Made by a program: the position numbers and the translations under genes
NCBI RefSeq assembly: GCF_003851685.1
Contig: NZ_CP027727.1
Coordinates: forward strand, 1,674,001-1,738,000
Direction of reading: 5' to 3'
Source: Pseudomonas sp. R5-89-07
Lineage (GTDB): Bacteria; Pseudomonadota; Gammaproteobacteria; Pseudomonadales; Pseudomonadaceae
Length of the DNA: 64,000 bases
The notes under the pieces: generated by a model
What the model was told of the DNA's origin: nothing
Databases searched by the model: none
Seen by the model: the letters and a program-made list of their open reading frames with translations, nothing else
Shown here: positions 26,177 through 35,061 of the stretch, piece after piece
Numbering within the stretch: the first letter of the stretch is position 1
How the letters are laid out: each line of letters opens with the position of its first letter

Positions 26177-27253
26177 TTGAACACCCTTTTTATGCACTGC
26201 CGCCCGGGTTTTGAAGGCGAAGTCTGTTCCGAGATCGCGGAACACGCCGCGCGCCTGAACGTTTCCGGCTACGCCAAGGCCAAGACCGGCAGCGCTTGCG
26301 CCGAATTCGTCTGCACTGAAGAAGACGGCGCGCAACGCCTGATGCACGGCCAGCGCTTCGCCGAGCTGATTTTTCCACGGCAGTGGGCGCGCGGGGTGTT
26401 CATCGACCTGCCGGAAACCGACCGCATCAGCGTGATCCTCGCCCACCTGCGCGAATTTCCGGTGTGCGGCAGCCTGTGGCTGGAGATGGTTGACACCAAC
26501 GACGGCAAGGAACTGTCGAACTTCTGCAAGAAATTCGAAGTGCACCTGCGCAAAGCCTTGCTGGGCGCCGGCAAACTGGTGGACGACCCGAGCAAGCCGC
26601 GCCTGCTGCTGACGTTCAAGAGCGGCCGCGAAGTGTTCATGGGCCTGGCTGAATCGAACAACTCGGCGATGTGGCCGATGGGGATTCCGCGATTGAAGTT
26701 CCCGCGTGAAGCACCCAGCCGCTCGACCCTGAAGCTGGAAGAGGCCTGGCACCACTTCATTCCCCGCGAGCAATGGGACCAGCGCCTGCACGGCGACATG
26801 ACCGGCGTCGACCTGGGTGCGGCGCCCGGTGGCTGGACGTGGCAGTTGGTCAACCGTGGCATGCTGGTGACCGCCATTGATAACGGTCCCATGGCCGAAA
26901 GCCTGATGGACACTGGCCTGGTGCAGCACCTGATGGCCGATGGCTTCACCTTCGTGCCCAAGCAGCCGGTGGACTGGATGGTCTGCGACATCGTCGAGAA
27001 GCCCGCGCGCAATGCGGCGTTGCTGGAAACCTGGATCGGCGAGGGCCATTGCCGCGAAGCGGTGGTCAACCTCAAGCTGCCGATGAAGCAGCGTTATGCC
27101 GAAGTGAAGCGTTTGCTCGAGCGTATCGAAGACGGCTTCAAGGCGCGCGGTATACGCGTGGAGATCGGCTGCAAGCAGCTGTACCACGACCGCGAAGAAG
27201 TGACGTGCCACTTGCGTCGACTTGTGGACGTAAAGAAACCCAGGAGACACTGA
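26177..27253 (+). CDS. rlmM: 23S rRNA C2498 2'-O-ribose methyltransferase RlmM
   Basis: 358 residues from a TTG at 26177, chosen because CAGGAG (26165-26170) is at the right distance and LNTLFMHCRPGFEGEV is the family N-terminus. An ATG at 26132 would add 15 unsupported residues. A THUMP-like N-terminal region is followed by a Rossmann methyltransferase with VDLGAAPGGWTWQLV and the K-D-K-E type catalytic residues in STLKLEEAWH, WMVCDIVEKPA and VVNLKLPMKQRY. It modifies nascent 23S rRNA before assembly of the 50S subunit. Cytoplasmic, single gene. Confidence 0.95.
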   Translation: MNTLFMHCRPGFEGEVCSEIAEHAARLNVSGYAKAKTGSACAEFVCTEEDGAQRLMHGQRFAELIFPRQWARGVFIDLPETDRISVILAHLREFPVCGSLWLEMVDTNDGKELSNFCKKFEVHLRKALLGAGKLVDDPSKPRLLLTFKSGREVFMGLAESNNSAMWPMGIPRLKFPREAPSRSTLKLEEAWHHFIPREQWDQRLHGDMTGVDLGAAPGGWTWQLVNRGMLVTAIDNGPMAESLMDTGLVQHLMADGFTFVPKQPVDWMVCDIVEKPARNAALLETWIGEGHCREAVVNLKLPMKQRYAEVKRLLERIEDGFKARGIRVEIGCKQLYHDREEVTCHLRRLVDVKKPRRH

Positions 27254-27260
27254 TATCCAA

Positions 27261-27349
27261 TGTGGGAGCTGGCTTGCCTGCGATAACGGTATAACTGTCG
27301 AAATGTATGTTGAATGTGCCCCCGTCATCGGGGGCAAGCCCCTCCCACA
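27261..27349. repeat. REP doublet with unlike arms
   Basis: The left arm (27261-27284, TGTGGGAGCTGGCTTGCC...) belongs to a different REP subtype from the right arm (27327-27349, ATCGGGGGCAAGCCCCTCCC), which is the common type. Total length is again 89 bp. Confidence 0.85.
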
Positions 27350-27377
27350 CGGAGTCGGGTTCGTTTAGGAGTGAAGT

Positions 27378-27623
27378 ATGAGTCTTGAATTGCCCGTCGA
27401 TGGCACCCTCGACGCCACCGGCCTCAATTGCCCGGAGCCGGTGATGATGCTGCACCAGCACATCCGTGACCTGCCGGCGGGCGGCCTGCTCAAGGTAATC
27501 GCGACCGACCCGTCGACCCGCCGCGATATTCCCAAGTTCTGCGTGTTCCTCGACCATGAACTGGTCGGTCAACAGGAAGACGCCGGCACATACCTTTACT
27601 GGATCCGCAAGAAAGCCGACTGA
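27378..27623 (+). CDS. tusA: Sulfurtransferase TusA
   Basis: 81 residues, full TusA length. The active cysteine (Cys18) is in the [12 protein letters not shown] motif (CPxP), and the [12 protein letters not shown] segment is typical. TusA carries persulfide sulfur from cysteine desulfurase to the tRNA wobble-uridine thiolation relay, and also feeds other sulfur pathways. GTTTAGGAG precedes the ATG. It is a single gene between rlmM and a MATE pump. Confidence 0.94.
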   Translation: MSLELPVDGTLDATGLNCPEPVMMLHQHIRDLPAGGLLKVIATDPSTRRDIPKFCVFLDHELVGQQEDAGTYLYWIRKKAD

Positions 27624-27635
27624 CCGCTGAACCCT

Positions 27636-27749
27636 TGTAGGAGCGAGCTTGCTCGCGAAAAACCTGAGAGCGCCGCGTTAAACCAGAAGCGCTGCGTTAT
27701 CGTTAGCGTTTTTCGCGAGCAAGGGCTAGCCGCCCGCCTCGCTCCTACA
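27636..27749. repeat. REP doublet (GCGAGCTTGCTCGC type), interrupted right arm
   Basis: Left arm TGTAGGAGCGAGCTTGCTCG at 27636. The right arm at 27712-27749 carries a 14-base insertion (GGCTAGCCGCCCGC) between its two halves, making 114 bp where sister copies are 100 bp. Confidence 0.85.
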
Positions 27750-29148
27750 GTGCGCGGGTGAGCGCATTGCCTGCCCGAATGCGGCGGCGTGCACTGCGCG
27801 CCAGGCGCACCAGCAGCATGCCTGCCGCGCAACTCAGGCCGACGATCAGGCCCTGCCACAAGCCGCTTGGGCCGCTGGGTTGGCCCAGCCAGTCGGTCAG
27901 CCCCAGGGCATAACCCACCGGCAAACCCACGCCCCAGTAGGCGAGCAGGGTCAGCAGCATGGTCACCCGGGTGTCCTGGTAGCCACGCAGCGCGCCGGCG
28001 GCGGTCACCTGGATCGAGTCGGAGAACTGGAACAGCGCCGAGAACACAATCAGCGTCGATGCCAGGTGGATGACCACCGGGTCGGCGGTGTAGATCGCCG
28101 CGATCTGCTCACGAAACACCAGCATCAGGCTGCAGGACAGGCAGGCATAGGCCAGCGCGGTGCCCATGCCGACCCCGGCGGCGAAGCGCGCTTCTCGTGG
28201 TTCGCCACGGCCCAGCGCCTGCCCGACACGCACGGTAACGGCCATGCTCAGGGAGTAGGGGATCATGAACACCAGTGAGCTGACATTCAGCGCGATCTGA
28301 TGGCCGGACACCACGGTAGCTCCCAGGCTGCCCAGCAGCAGCGCGATCACCGCGAAGATGCTCGACTCGGCAAAGATCGCCACGCCAATCGGCAGGCCAA
28401 TCCCCAGTACACGCTTGATCACCGCCCATTGTGGCCAGTCGAAACGCTTGAACAGCTCGCTGCTCTGGTAGGCCGGCCCCCAACGCGTCCAGCCGGCCAG
28501 GCCGAGCATCATCACCCACATCGCAATCGCCGTGGCCCAGCCGCAGCCCACGCCGCCCATGGCCGGCAGGCCGAAGTGACCGTAGATGAAGATGTAGTTC
28601 AGCGGAATATTCAGCGCCAGCCCGCACAAGCCCATGACCATGCTCGGCCGCGTACGGCCCAGGCCGTCACTGAAGCAGCGGAACACGTAGTACAGCGCAA
28701 TGGCCGGCATGCCGGCGGCGATGCCATGCAGATAGCCCATGGACGGTTCGATCAGGTCGGGCTCGACCTTCATCGCGTGCAGCACCGGCTCGGCGCACAG
28801 CAGCAACAGTGCGCCGCAGAGGCCCACCACCACGGCCAGCCACAATGACTGGCGCACCAATGGGCCGATTTCGTTGTACTGGCCGGCGCCGTAGCGCTGC
28901 GCGACCTTCGGCGTGGTGGCCAGTAGCGTGCCGGTCATCAACAGGTAGACCGGAATCCAGATCGAGTTACCCAGGCCCACCGCCGCCAGGTCCTTGGGGC
29001 TGACACGCCCGGCCATCACCGCATCGACAAAGCTCATCGCGGTGGTCGCCAGTTGGCCAATGATGATCGGCAGGGCCAGCGTCAGCAGGCCGCGCACTTC
29101 CCGGCTGATGCGGGCGGGGCGGGTGAGGGTAGCGGTGGCAGTGTTCAC
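27745..29148 (-). CDS. MATE-family multidrug efflux transporter (NorM-like)
   Basis: 467 residues with about twelve hydrophobic segments, starting LTLALPIIIGQLATTAMSFVD, the typical MATE opening with the VDAVMAGRVS loop. A second copy of the half-repeat begins near VLGIGLPIGVAIFAESSIFA. NorM-type pumps export cationic drugs using sodium or proton gradients. The start is a GTG at 29148; its ribosome binding site is weak. The 3' end runs a few bases into the right arm of the neighbouring REP doublet. Drug specificity cannot be read. Confidence 0.92.
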   Translation of the reverse strand: MNTATATLTRPARISREVRGLLTLALPIIIGQLATTAMSFVDAVMAGRVSPKDLAAVGLGNSIWIPVYLLMTGTLLATTPKVAQRYGAGQYNEIGPLVRQSLWLAVVVGLCGALLLLCAEPVLHAMKVEPDLIEPSMGYLHGIAAGMPAIALYYVFRCFSDGLGRTRPSMVMGLCGLALNIPLNYIFIYGHFGLPAMGGVGCGWATAIAMWVMMLGLAGWTRWGPAYQSSELFKRFDWPQWAVIKRVLGIGLPIGVAIFAESSIFAVIALLLGSLGATVVSGHQIALNVSSLVFMIPYSLSMAVTVRVGQALGRGEPREARFAAGVGMGTALAYACLSCSLMLVFREQIAAIYTADPVVIHLASTLIVFSALFQFSDSIQVTAAGALRGYQDTRVTMLLTLLAYWGVGLPVGYALGLTDWLGQPSGPSGLWQGLIVGLSCAAGMLLVRLARSARRRIRAGNALTRAL

Positions 29149-29269
29149 GTACAGGTGTCCAATAGAAAGGCAGTCGCAAGGACGGCGGATTCTACGCTTT
29201 GACGCAACGGTCAGGAAAAAACCTGTGTTGCTGATTTGTAATGCGGTATCGCAGGCACCTTATAACCCC

Positions 29270-29358
29270 TGTGGGAGGGGGCTTGCCCCCGATAGCAATG
29301 GCTCAGTCACAAATGCATCAACTGACCCTCCGCCATCGGGAGCAAGCCCCCTCCCACA
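29270..29358. repeat. REP doublet (GGGGGCTTGCCCCC type)
   Basis: Arms at 29270-29293 and 29335-29358 (GGGAGCAAG variant), 89 bp, located upstream of pdxB, so here within a promoter-side gap between divergent genes. Confidence 0.93.
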
Positions 29359-29408
29359 TTGGATCCTCGCAAGCCTGTACACTGCTGATCCGCCAAAAGG
29401 AGCCTGCC

Positions 29409-30551
29409 ATGCTGATTGTTGCCGACGAAAATATTCCGCTGCTCGATGCATTCTTCCAGGGTTTTGGCGAGATTCGCCGTGTGCCCGGCCGTTCCATTGA
29501 CCGCGCCACGGTCGAACAGGCCGATGTGCTGCTGGTACGTTCGGTAACCAACGTCAACCGGGCCTTGCTCGAGGGCACCCAGGTGGGTTTTGTCGGCACC
29601 TGCACCATCGGCACCGATCATCTGGACCTCGATTATTTCAGGCAGGCCGGCATCCAGTGGTCCAGCGCGCCCGGCTGTAACGCCCGAGGCGTGGTGGATT
29701 ACGTAATCGGCAGCTTGCAGACGCTGGCCGAAATCGAAGGCGCCGACCTCTCCCGGCGCACCTATGGCATCGTTGGCGCCGGTGAAGTCGGCGGGCGGCT
29801 GGTCAAGGTGCTCAAGGGCCTGGGTTGGGACGTACGGGTATGCGACCCGCCCCGGCAGATCGCTGAAGACGGCGACTACGAGAGCCTGGAGCAGATCATC
29901 GAGCAATGCGATGTCATCAGCCTGCACACGCCGCTGACCAAGTCCGGCAATGGCTCCACCTGGCATCTGTTCGATCGTGAGCGCCTGGCCCAGCTCAAGC
30001 CTGGCACCTGGCTGATCAACGCCAGCCGAGGCGCGGTCGTCGACAACGCGGCGCTGCGCGAGGTGTTGCTGGAACGCGAAGACCTGCAGGCCGTGCTGGA
30101 CGTATGGGAAGGCGAGCCGCAGGTGGATGCCGACCTGGCCGACCTGTGTGTGCTGGCCACGCCGCATATCGCCGGTTACAGCCTGGACGGCAAGCAGCGC
30201 GGCACGGCGCAGATCTACCAGGCGTTCTGTACGCACCTGGGCCAGGAACCGAGCATTCAACTGAGCGATCTGTTGCCGGCGCCATGGCTGGCCGAGGTGC
30301 ACTTGAACGCCTCAACCGATCCGGCCTGGGCGCTGGCGACTTTGTGCCGCAGTGTGTACGACCCACGTCGGGATGATGCGGATTTTCGTCGCAGTCTCGT
30401 GGGAACCGTAGAAGAGCAGCGCAAGGCTTTCGATCTGCTGCGCAAGCATTACCCCGAGCGTCGTGAAATCGATGGCTTGAAGGTGCGCATCAACGGAGAG
30501 TCCGCCGCCCTGTCCGGCATCGTCGCGGCGCTAGGCGCCGAAGCGGTTTAA
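29409..30551 (+). CDS. pdxB: 4-phosphoerythronate dehydrogenase
   Basis: 380 residues from the ATG at 29409 with AAAAGGAG upstream. It oxidises 4-phosphoerythronate in the de novo pyridoxal phosphate pathway. The NAD domain holds [18 protein letters not shown], the substrate Arg is in [13 protein letters not shown], the Glu in [10 protein letters not shown] and the His in [15 protein letters not shown]-terminal dimerisation domain of about 90 residues, typical of PdxB, follows and separates it from other hydroxyacid dehydrogenases such as the one at 3368-4300. Confidence 0.95.
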   Translation: MLIVADENIPLLDAFFQGFGEIRRVPGRSIDRATVEQADVLLVRSVTNVNRALLEGTQVGFVGTCTIGTDHLDLDYFRQAGIQWSSAPGCNARGVVDYVIGSLQTLAEIEGADLSRRTYGIVGAGEVGGRLVKVLKGLGWDVRVCDPPRQIAEDGDYESLEQIIEQCDVISLHTPLTKSGNGSTWHLFDRERLAQLKPGTWLINASRGAVVDNAALREVLLEREDLQAVLDVWEGEPQVDADLADLCVLATPHIAGYSLDGKQRGTAQIYQAFCTHLGQEPSIQLSDLLPAPWLAEVHLNASTDPAWALATLCRSVYDPRRDDADFRRSLVGTVEEQRKAFDLLRKHYPERREIDGLKVRINGESAALSGIVAALGAEAV

Positions 30552-30557
30552 CGCGCA

Positions 30558-30585
30558 TAAAAAACCCGGCCATCGGGGCCGGGTT
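30558..30585 (-). terminator. Rho-independent terminator
   Basis: The stem AACCCGGCC (30563-30571) pairs with GGCCGGGTT (30577-30585). Reading the minus strand, the stem is followed by a T-run, so it ends the small gene at 30604. On the plus strand, just after pdxB, there is no T-run, so its effect there may be weaker. Confidence 0.85.
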
Positions 30586-30603
30586 CGAAAGAGCGTGGGC
30601 GCT

Positions 30604-30777
30604 TCAGCCTTGCTGGGCAGGCTTGACCAGTTTCTCTTCCAGTTCGCTGCACGCTTGCTGGATCATTTCTTCGGTGATCTGCACCTCGCGGCCCTTGGCG
30701 TCGATGTACGAGCACGGCAATAGCTGCGGCTGGCGGATCACTTCAATTTTGGCATCGCTGCTGTTTTGCAAGGTCAT
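30604..30777 (-). CDS. Small PA1571-family protein
   Basis: 57 residues from the ATG at 30777, which has AGGAG eight bases upstream; the in-frame ATG at 30792 overlaps that ribosome binding site and is less likely. The sequence has QPQLLPCSYIDAKGREVQIT and a helix MIQQACSELEEKLVKPA. It resembles a short cytoplasmic family named PA1571 in Pseudomonas annotation (recall). The function is unknown. It has its own terminator at 30558-30585. Confidence 0.7.
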   Translation of the reverse strand: MTLQNSSDAKIEVIRQPQLLPCSYIDAKGREVQITEEMIQQACSELEEKLVKPAQQG

Positions 30778-31021
30778 GGCCTGTCTCCTCATCAGGTTGT
30801 GTACCTACTTTAATTCCCCCGCGTGACCGAGCTATTACAACTCCTTACACGATCATCGGTTCGAACGCCCAGTCCACCAGAAACCGGCACATATTTCCAG
30901 ATCAGTTTTAGACCGATAGCCTCTAGCGGCTTCCATCGGCGGGCATAATTAACCTGACTCATTGCTATTTGCCCAAGTTCCCCCAATGTTGATGAATAGA
31001 CTCCTCATCGGTGAAGCCTCC

Positions 31022-32788
31022 ATGTTCTCAGTCCGTCAACGCCGCGCGATTCGCCTGGCCAGCCGCTTCATTGCGCCCTACCGCTGGCAGGCGCTGGGTG
31101 CCCTGTTGGCGCTGATCGTCACCGCCGGCATCACCTTGTCCATGGGGCAGGGTATCCGCCTGCTGGTCGACCAGGGTTTCATGACCCAGTCTCCGCACTT
31201 GCTCAACCAGTCCATCGCGCTGTTCATGCTGCTGGTGCTGGGCCTGGCGGTGGGCACGTTCATGCGTTTCTACCTGGTGTCGTGGATCGGCGAGCGGGTG
31301 GTGGCGGACATTCGTCGGCAGGTGTTCAACCACCTGATCTACCTGCACCCAGGCTTCTACGAGAACAACCGCAGCTCGGAAATCCAGTCACGCCTGACCA
31401 CCGACACCACCCTGCTGCAATCGGTGATCGGCTCATCGCTGTCGCTGTTTCTACGCAATGCCTTGATGGTGATCGGCGGCATTGTGCTGCTGTTCATCAC
31501 CAATCCCAAGCTCACCAGTATTGTCGTGGTAGCGCTGCCACTGGTGCTGGCGCCGATCCTGATCTTTGGCCGGCGCGTGCGCAGCCTGTCGCGGCAGAGC
31601 CAGGACCGTATCGCCGATGTCGGCAGCTATGTGTCCGAGACCCTGGGCCAGATCAAAACGGTGCAGGCTTATAACCATCAGGTACAGGACGAACAGCGTT
31701 TCGCCCTGACCGTGGAAGAAGCATTCACGACGGCTCGCAAACGCATTTTGCAACGTTCCTGGCTGATCACCCTGGTGATCATGCTGGTGCTCGGCGCGGT
31801 AGGCGTGATGCTGTGGGTCGGCGGGATGGACGTGATCGGTGGGCGCATTTCCGGTGGTGAGCTGGCGGCGTTCGTGTTCTATAGCCTGATCGTCGGCAGC
31901 GCTGTCGGCACCTTGAGTGAAGTGCTTGGCGAGTTGCAACGGGCCGCCGGTGCGGCGGAGCGGATTGGCGAACTGTTGCAGTCGAGCAACGACATCCAGG
32001 CGCCGGCCAGCGGCAGTGTACGCTTGCCGGAGCGTGTCAGCGGGCGCATGGAACTGCAGGACGTGCGCTTTTCCTACCCGTCACGGCCAGACAGCTACGC
32101 CATCGACGGCCTCAACCTGACCGTCAACCCTGGCGAAACCCTCGCCTTGGTGGGCCCTTCCGGCGCCGGTAAATCGACCCTATTCGACTTGCTGCTGCGC
32201 TTCTACGACCCCCAGTGCGGCCGCATCCTGCTCGAAGGCCATCCGCTGCCTGAGCTCGACCCGCTGGACCTGCGCCGCCACTTTGCCCTGGTCTCCCAAA
32301 GCCCGGCGCTGTTTTTTGGCAGCGTCGAAGACAACATCCGCTACGGTAACCCCACGGCCACCCGCGAACAGGTCGAAGCCGCGGCACGCATCGCCCATGC
32401 CCACGACTTCATCCTGCAGATGCCCGACGGCTACCAGACCCACCTGGGTGACGGTGGCCTGGGCCTCTCCGGCGGTCAGCGCCAGCGCCTGGCCATCGCC
32501 CGCGCGTTGCTGGTGGATGCCCCGATCCTGCTGCTGGACGAAGCCACCAGCGCCCTCGATGCGCAGAGCGAACACCTGATCCAGCAAGCCCTGCCGCAAT
32601 TGATGCAGGGCCGCACCACCCTGGTGATCGCGCACCGCCTGGCCACGGTGAAGAACGCTGACCGGATCGCGGTGATGGACCAGGGCAAGCTGGTGGCGGT
32701 GGGCACGCATCAGCAGTTGATTGCGAGCAATCCGCTGTATGCGCGGTTGGCGGCGCTGCAGTTCAGTGCAGATCACCCGCGCCAATAG
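31022..32788 (+). CDS. ABC exporter with fused membrane and ATPase domains (MsbA/LmrA-like)
   Basis: 588 residues from the ATG at 31022; upstream in-frame ATGs exist (30986) but MFSVRQRRAIRLASRFIAPYRW is the expected family start. Six membrane helices occupy residues about 20-300. The nucleotide-binding domain has Walker A GPSGAGKST (about residue 381), the signature LSGGQRQR, Walker B ILLLDEAT and the H-loop VIAHRLAT. It is a half-transporter that would dimerise. Lipid, drug or peptide could be the substrate; no partner gene is nearby. Confidence 0.9.
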   Translation: MFSVRQRRAIRLASRFIAPYRWQALGALLALIVTAGITLSMGQGIRLLVDQGFMTQSPHLLNQSIALFMLLVLGLAVGTFMRFYLVSWIGERVVADIRRQVFNHLIYLHPGFYENNRSSEIQSRLTTDTTLLQSVIGSSLSLFLRNALMVIGGIVLLFITNPKLTSIVVVALPLVLAPILIFGRRVRSLSRQSQDRIADVGSYVSETLGQIKTVQAYNHQVQDEQRFALTVEEAFTTARKRILQRSWLITLVIMLVLGAVGVMLWVGGMDVIGGRISGGELAAFVFYSLIVGSAVGTLSEVLGELQRAAGAAERIGELLQSSNDIQAPASGSVRLPERVSGRMELQDVRFSYPSRPDSYAIDGLNLTVNPGETLALVGPSGAGKSTLFDLLLRFYDPQCGRILLEGHPLPELDPLDLRRHFALVSQSPALFFGSVEDNIRYGNPTATREQVEAAARIAHAHDFILQMPDGYQTHLGDGGLGLSGGQRQRLAIARALLVDAPILLLDEATSALDAQSEHLIQQALPQLMQGRTTLVIAHRLATVKNADRIAVMDQGKLVAVGTHQQLIASNPLYARLAALQFSADHPRQ

Positions 32789-32805
32789 CCTCACGGAAAT
32801 ACAAA

Positions 32806-32894
32806 TGTGGGAGGGGGCTTGCCCCCGATAGCGGTAGATCAGCAACAAGACTGCTGACTGACACTCTGCTATCGGGGGCAAGCCCCCTCCCACA
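32806..32894. repeat. REP doublet (GGGGGCTTGCCCCC type)
   Basis: Arms at 32806-32829 and 32871-32894, 89 bp, between convergent ABC exporter and slt genes. Confidence 0.95.
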
Positions 32895-32919
32895 TTGGGC
32901 ATTCGGCAGATTCAGTGCC

Positions 32920-34848
32920 TTATTGGTCGTCAAAATACCGTTCATGCCAATCCACCAGCGGCTGCGGTGAGTTGAGCTTCTGCCCGTAGATCACCGAATA
33001 AGACAGCACGTTCTGCACATACTGGCGGGTTTCGTCGAACGGGATGCTTTCCACCCAGACGTCGAAACTCAGGTGGTCCGCACCGCGCAGCCATTGGCGC
33101 ACGCGGCCGGGGCCGGCGTTGTAGGCGGCGGAGGCGAGCACGCGGTTGCCGTTGAACTGGCTGTGCACCTGGCTCAGGTAGGCTGCGCCGAGCTGGATGT
33201 TTTTGTCCGGGTCCAGCACCTGGGCTGGGGAGGCCAGGGGAATGCTGAATTTGCGCGCGGTTTCCTTGGCGGTGCCGGGCATCAGTTGCATCAGGCCACT
33301 GGCGCCGACGCCGGAGCGGGCATCGTCCATGAAGGCGCTTTCCTGGCGGGTAATGGCGAACACCCAGCTCGAATGCAGGCCGCGCACCTTGGCTTCGCGC
33401 ACCAGGGTGTCGCGGTGGGCCATCGGGAAGCGGATGTCCAGGTCGTCCCAGTACTGCGCCTGGCTGATCGTGCGGATGGCCGGGAAGTACCACTTCATGT
33501 CATAGGCCAGCTTGGCCTGGGCGACCATTTCATCGCGGTTGAAGTGGCGGCTGACGTGGTACCACTCGCGGCGACCATCGACGATCTGGCCACGGGCATA
33601 GAATTCCAGGGCCCGGCGCACGCCTGGGGTATTGCGCACTTTATTGACCAGCGCCTGGCTCATCACCAGCGGCTTGTTGTTCAACTGGTAAGGTGTCTTG
33701 GAGCGGTCAGCGGCGAGGAAACCGTAGAAGTCGCGTTCCTTGGCCACATTTTTATACAGCGCCAGCGCCTGCGGGTTTTTCGGTTCGGCCAGCTCCAGGC
33801 TGCGCGCCTGCCAGTAGCGCCAGCGGTTGGTGGTGGCCAGGTCCTGGGGCAGCTTGCGGGTCAGCTGGTAGGCCTCTTCCCAGCGCGCCAGGCGCAGCAG
33901 CAGGCGCAGGCGCCATTCGGAGACGGTGTTGTCGCGCAGTTCCGGGTCGTACTTAGTCATCACGTCCAAGGCACGCGGATCGTAGCGACGGGCCAGGGTC
34001 AGGCCGATTTCACGGGCAATCGAGACTTTTTCGTCACGGGAGAAGTGCATGCTGCTGGCGTAGCCGTCCAGCAGGGCCATGGCTTTATCCGGGTCCTGAC
34101 GTGCCAGTCGACGCAGGCCAAGGCCCACGGCGTCAGACATGGCCTCGGTGGCCGGCAGAAAGCGCGACGGATCGCTGAGCATATCGGGCTTTTGCGCCAC
34201 GTCGATCATCAGGCGGCCCTGGGCACCAAGCGTGGGCAGGGTCTTCACCAGGCTGTTGGCCAACGCGTAGTTGCGCGCTTCGGCGGCGAGCTTGGTGCGG
34301 TCCCAGATTTTCTGCTCGGTCAGCTGCCCGTCGGATGCCCACTGGCCAAAGGTCACGTCACAGGCAGCGGGCTGGGATTTGCCGGTCATCCATAGCTTTT
34401 CGGCGGTCTTGTAACCTTCGGCCTTGAGGTTGTGGGTCAGTTGGTATTGGCCGTGCAGGCAGTCCAGCTCAACGAAATTGAGCTTGGCATCGTAGTACTT
34501 TTCAAAGGTCTGCCAGTCACCGCGCTCGGCCAGCCAGCGCAACCAGCGCAGCTTCATCCAGTTGGCCTGGGGCAGGTCGCCGTTTTTGGCGAGGAACTGC
34601 TCGATTTCCTGGTTGCTCGCGGTTTTAAGGCGCGCGGTCAGTTCGTCATAGGCCAGGTAGGGCGTCAGCGGGTAATCGGCCAGGGCCTGGCTGTATTGCA
34701 TATACGGGCCGCTGTCACCCTTGGCCAGGGCCCGCTTGGCTTCATCGTAATATTGACGTTGAGTGGTGAGGTCCACGGCCTGGGCAGATTGAACGGCGGT
34801 GGCAGAAAGAAGCAGGCAGGATAAAAAGTTGAAAAGGCGACTGCGCAT
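32920..34848 (-). CDS. slt: Soluble lytic murein transglycosylase
   Basis: 642 residues from the ATG at 34848 (MRSRLFNFLSCLLL), chosen because a signal peptide ending VQSAQA follows directly; a start at 34896 would bury it. The long alpha-superhelical U and L domains fill the first 450 residues. The lysozyme-like C domain has the catalytic Glu in ITRQESAFMDDARSGVGASG, then LMQLMPGTAKETA and AYNAGPGRVRQWL. It cuts peptidoglycan to 1,6-anhydro muropeptides in the periplasm, feeding the recycling route in which NagZ (48314-49324) acts. Confidence 0.94.
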   Translation of the reverse strand: MRSRLFNFLSCLLLSATAVQSAQAVDLTTQRQYYDEAKRALAKGDSGPYMQYSQALADYPLTPYLAYDELTARLKTASNQEIEQFLAKNGDLPQANWMKLRWLRWLAERGDWQTFEKYYDAKLNFVELDCLHGQYQLTHNLKAEGYKTAEKLWMTGKSQPAACDVTFGQWASDGQLTEQKIWDRTKLAAEARNYALANSLVKTLPTLGAQGRLMIDVAQKPDMLSDPSRFLPATEAMSDAVGLGLRRLARQDPDKAMALLDGYASSMHFSRDEKVSIAREIGLTLARRYDPRALDVMTKYDPELRDNTVSEWRLRLLLRLARWEEAYQLTRKLPQDLATTNRWRYWQARSLELAEPKNPQALALYKNVAKERDFYGFLAADRSKTPYQLNNKPLVMSQALVNKVRNTPGVRRALEFYARGQIVDGRREWYHVSRHFNRDEMVAQAKLAYDMKWYFPAIRTISQAQYWDDLDIRFPMAHRDTLVREAKVRGLHSSWVFAITRQESAFMDDARSGVGASGLMQLMPGTAKETARKFSIPLASPAQVLDPDKNIQLGAAYLSQVHSQFNGNRVLASAAYNAGPGRVRQWLRGADHLSFDVWVESIPFDETRQYVQNVLSYSVIYGQKLNSPQPLVDWHERYFDDQ

Positions 34849-35061
34849 GAGACGTCCGTGCAGAGAAATCACGACTAGCACCGGCATCGCCGACACTGAT
34901 TGCCCCTAGCTTAGCCTTTTGCCAGCGGCCGGCGAAAGCTTTGCCGGCCGGTTGGTTCAAGTTCGCGGCAAATGTCCTGCGGAACCTGTCGGCAGCGAAA
35001 ATGCTGGCCGCATCCCACCCTCAACTCAGGTAGAATGCGCGCCCAGTTTTTGGAGAAGTGT

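Noticed and set aside
34927..34949. GGCCGGC...GCCGGCC stem between slt and uup as terminator
   Set aside because: It is in a divergent promoter gap with no T-run on either strand.
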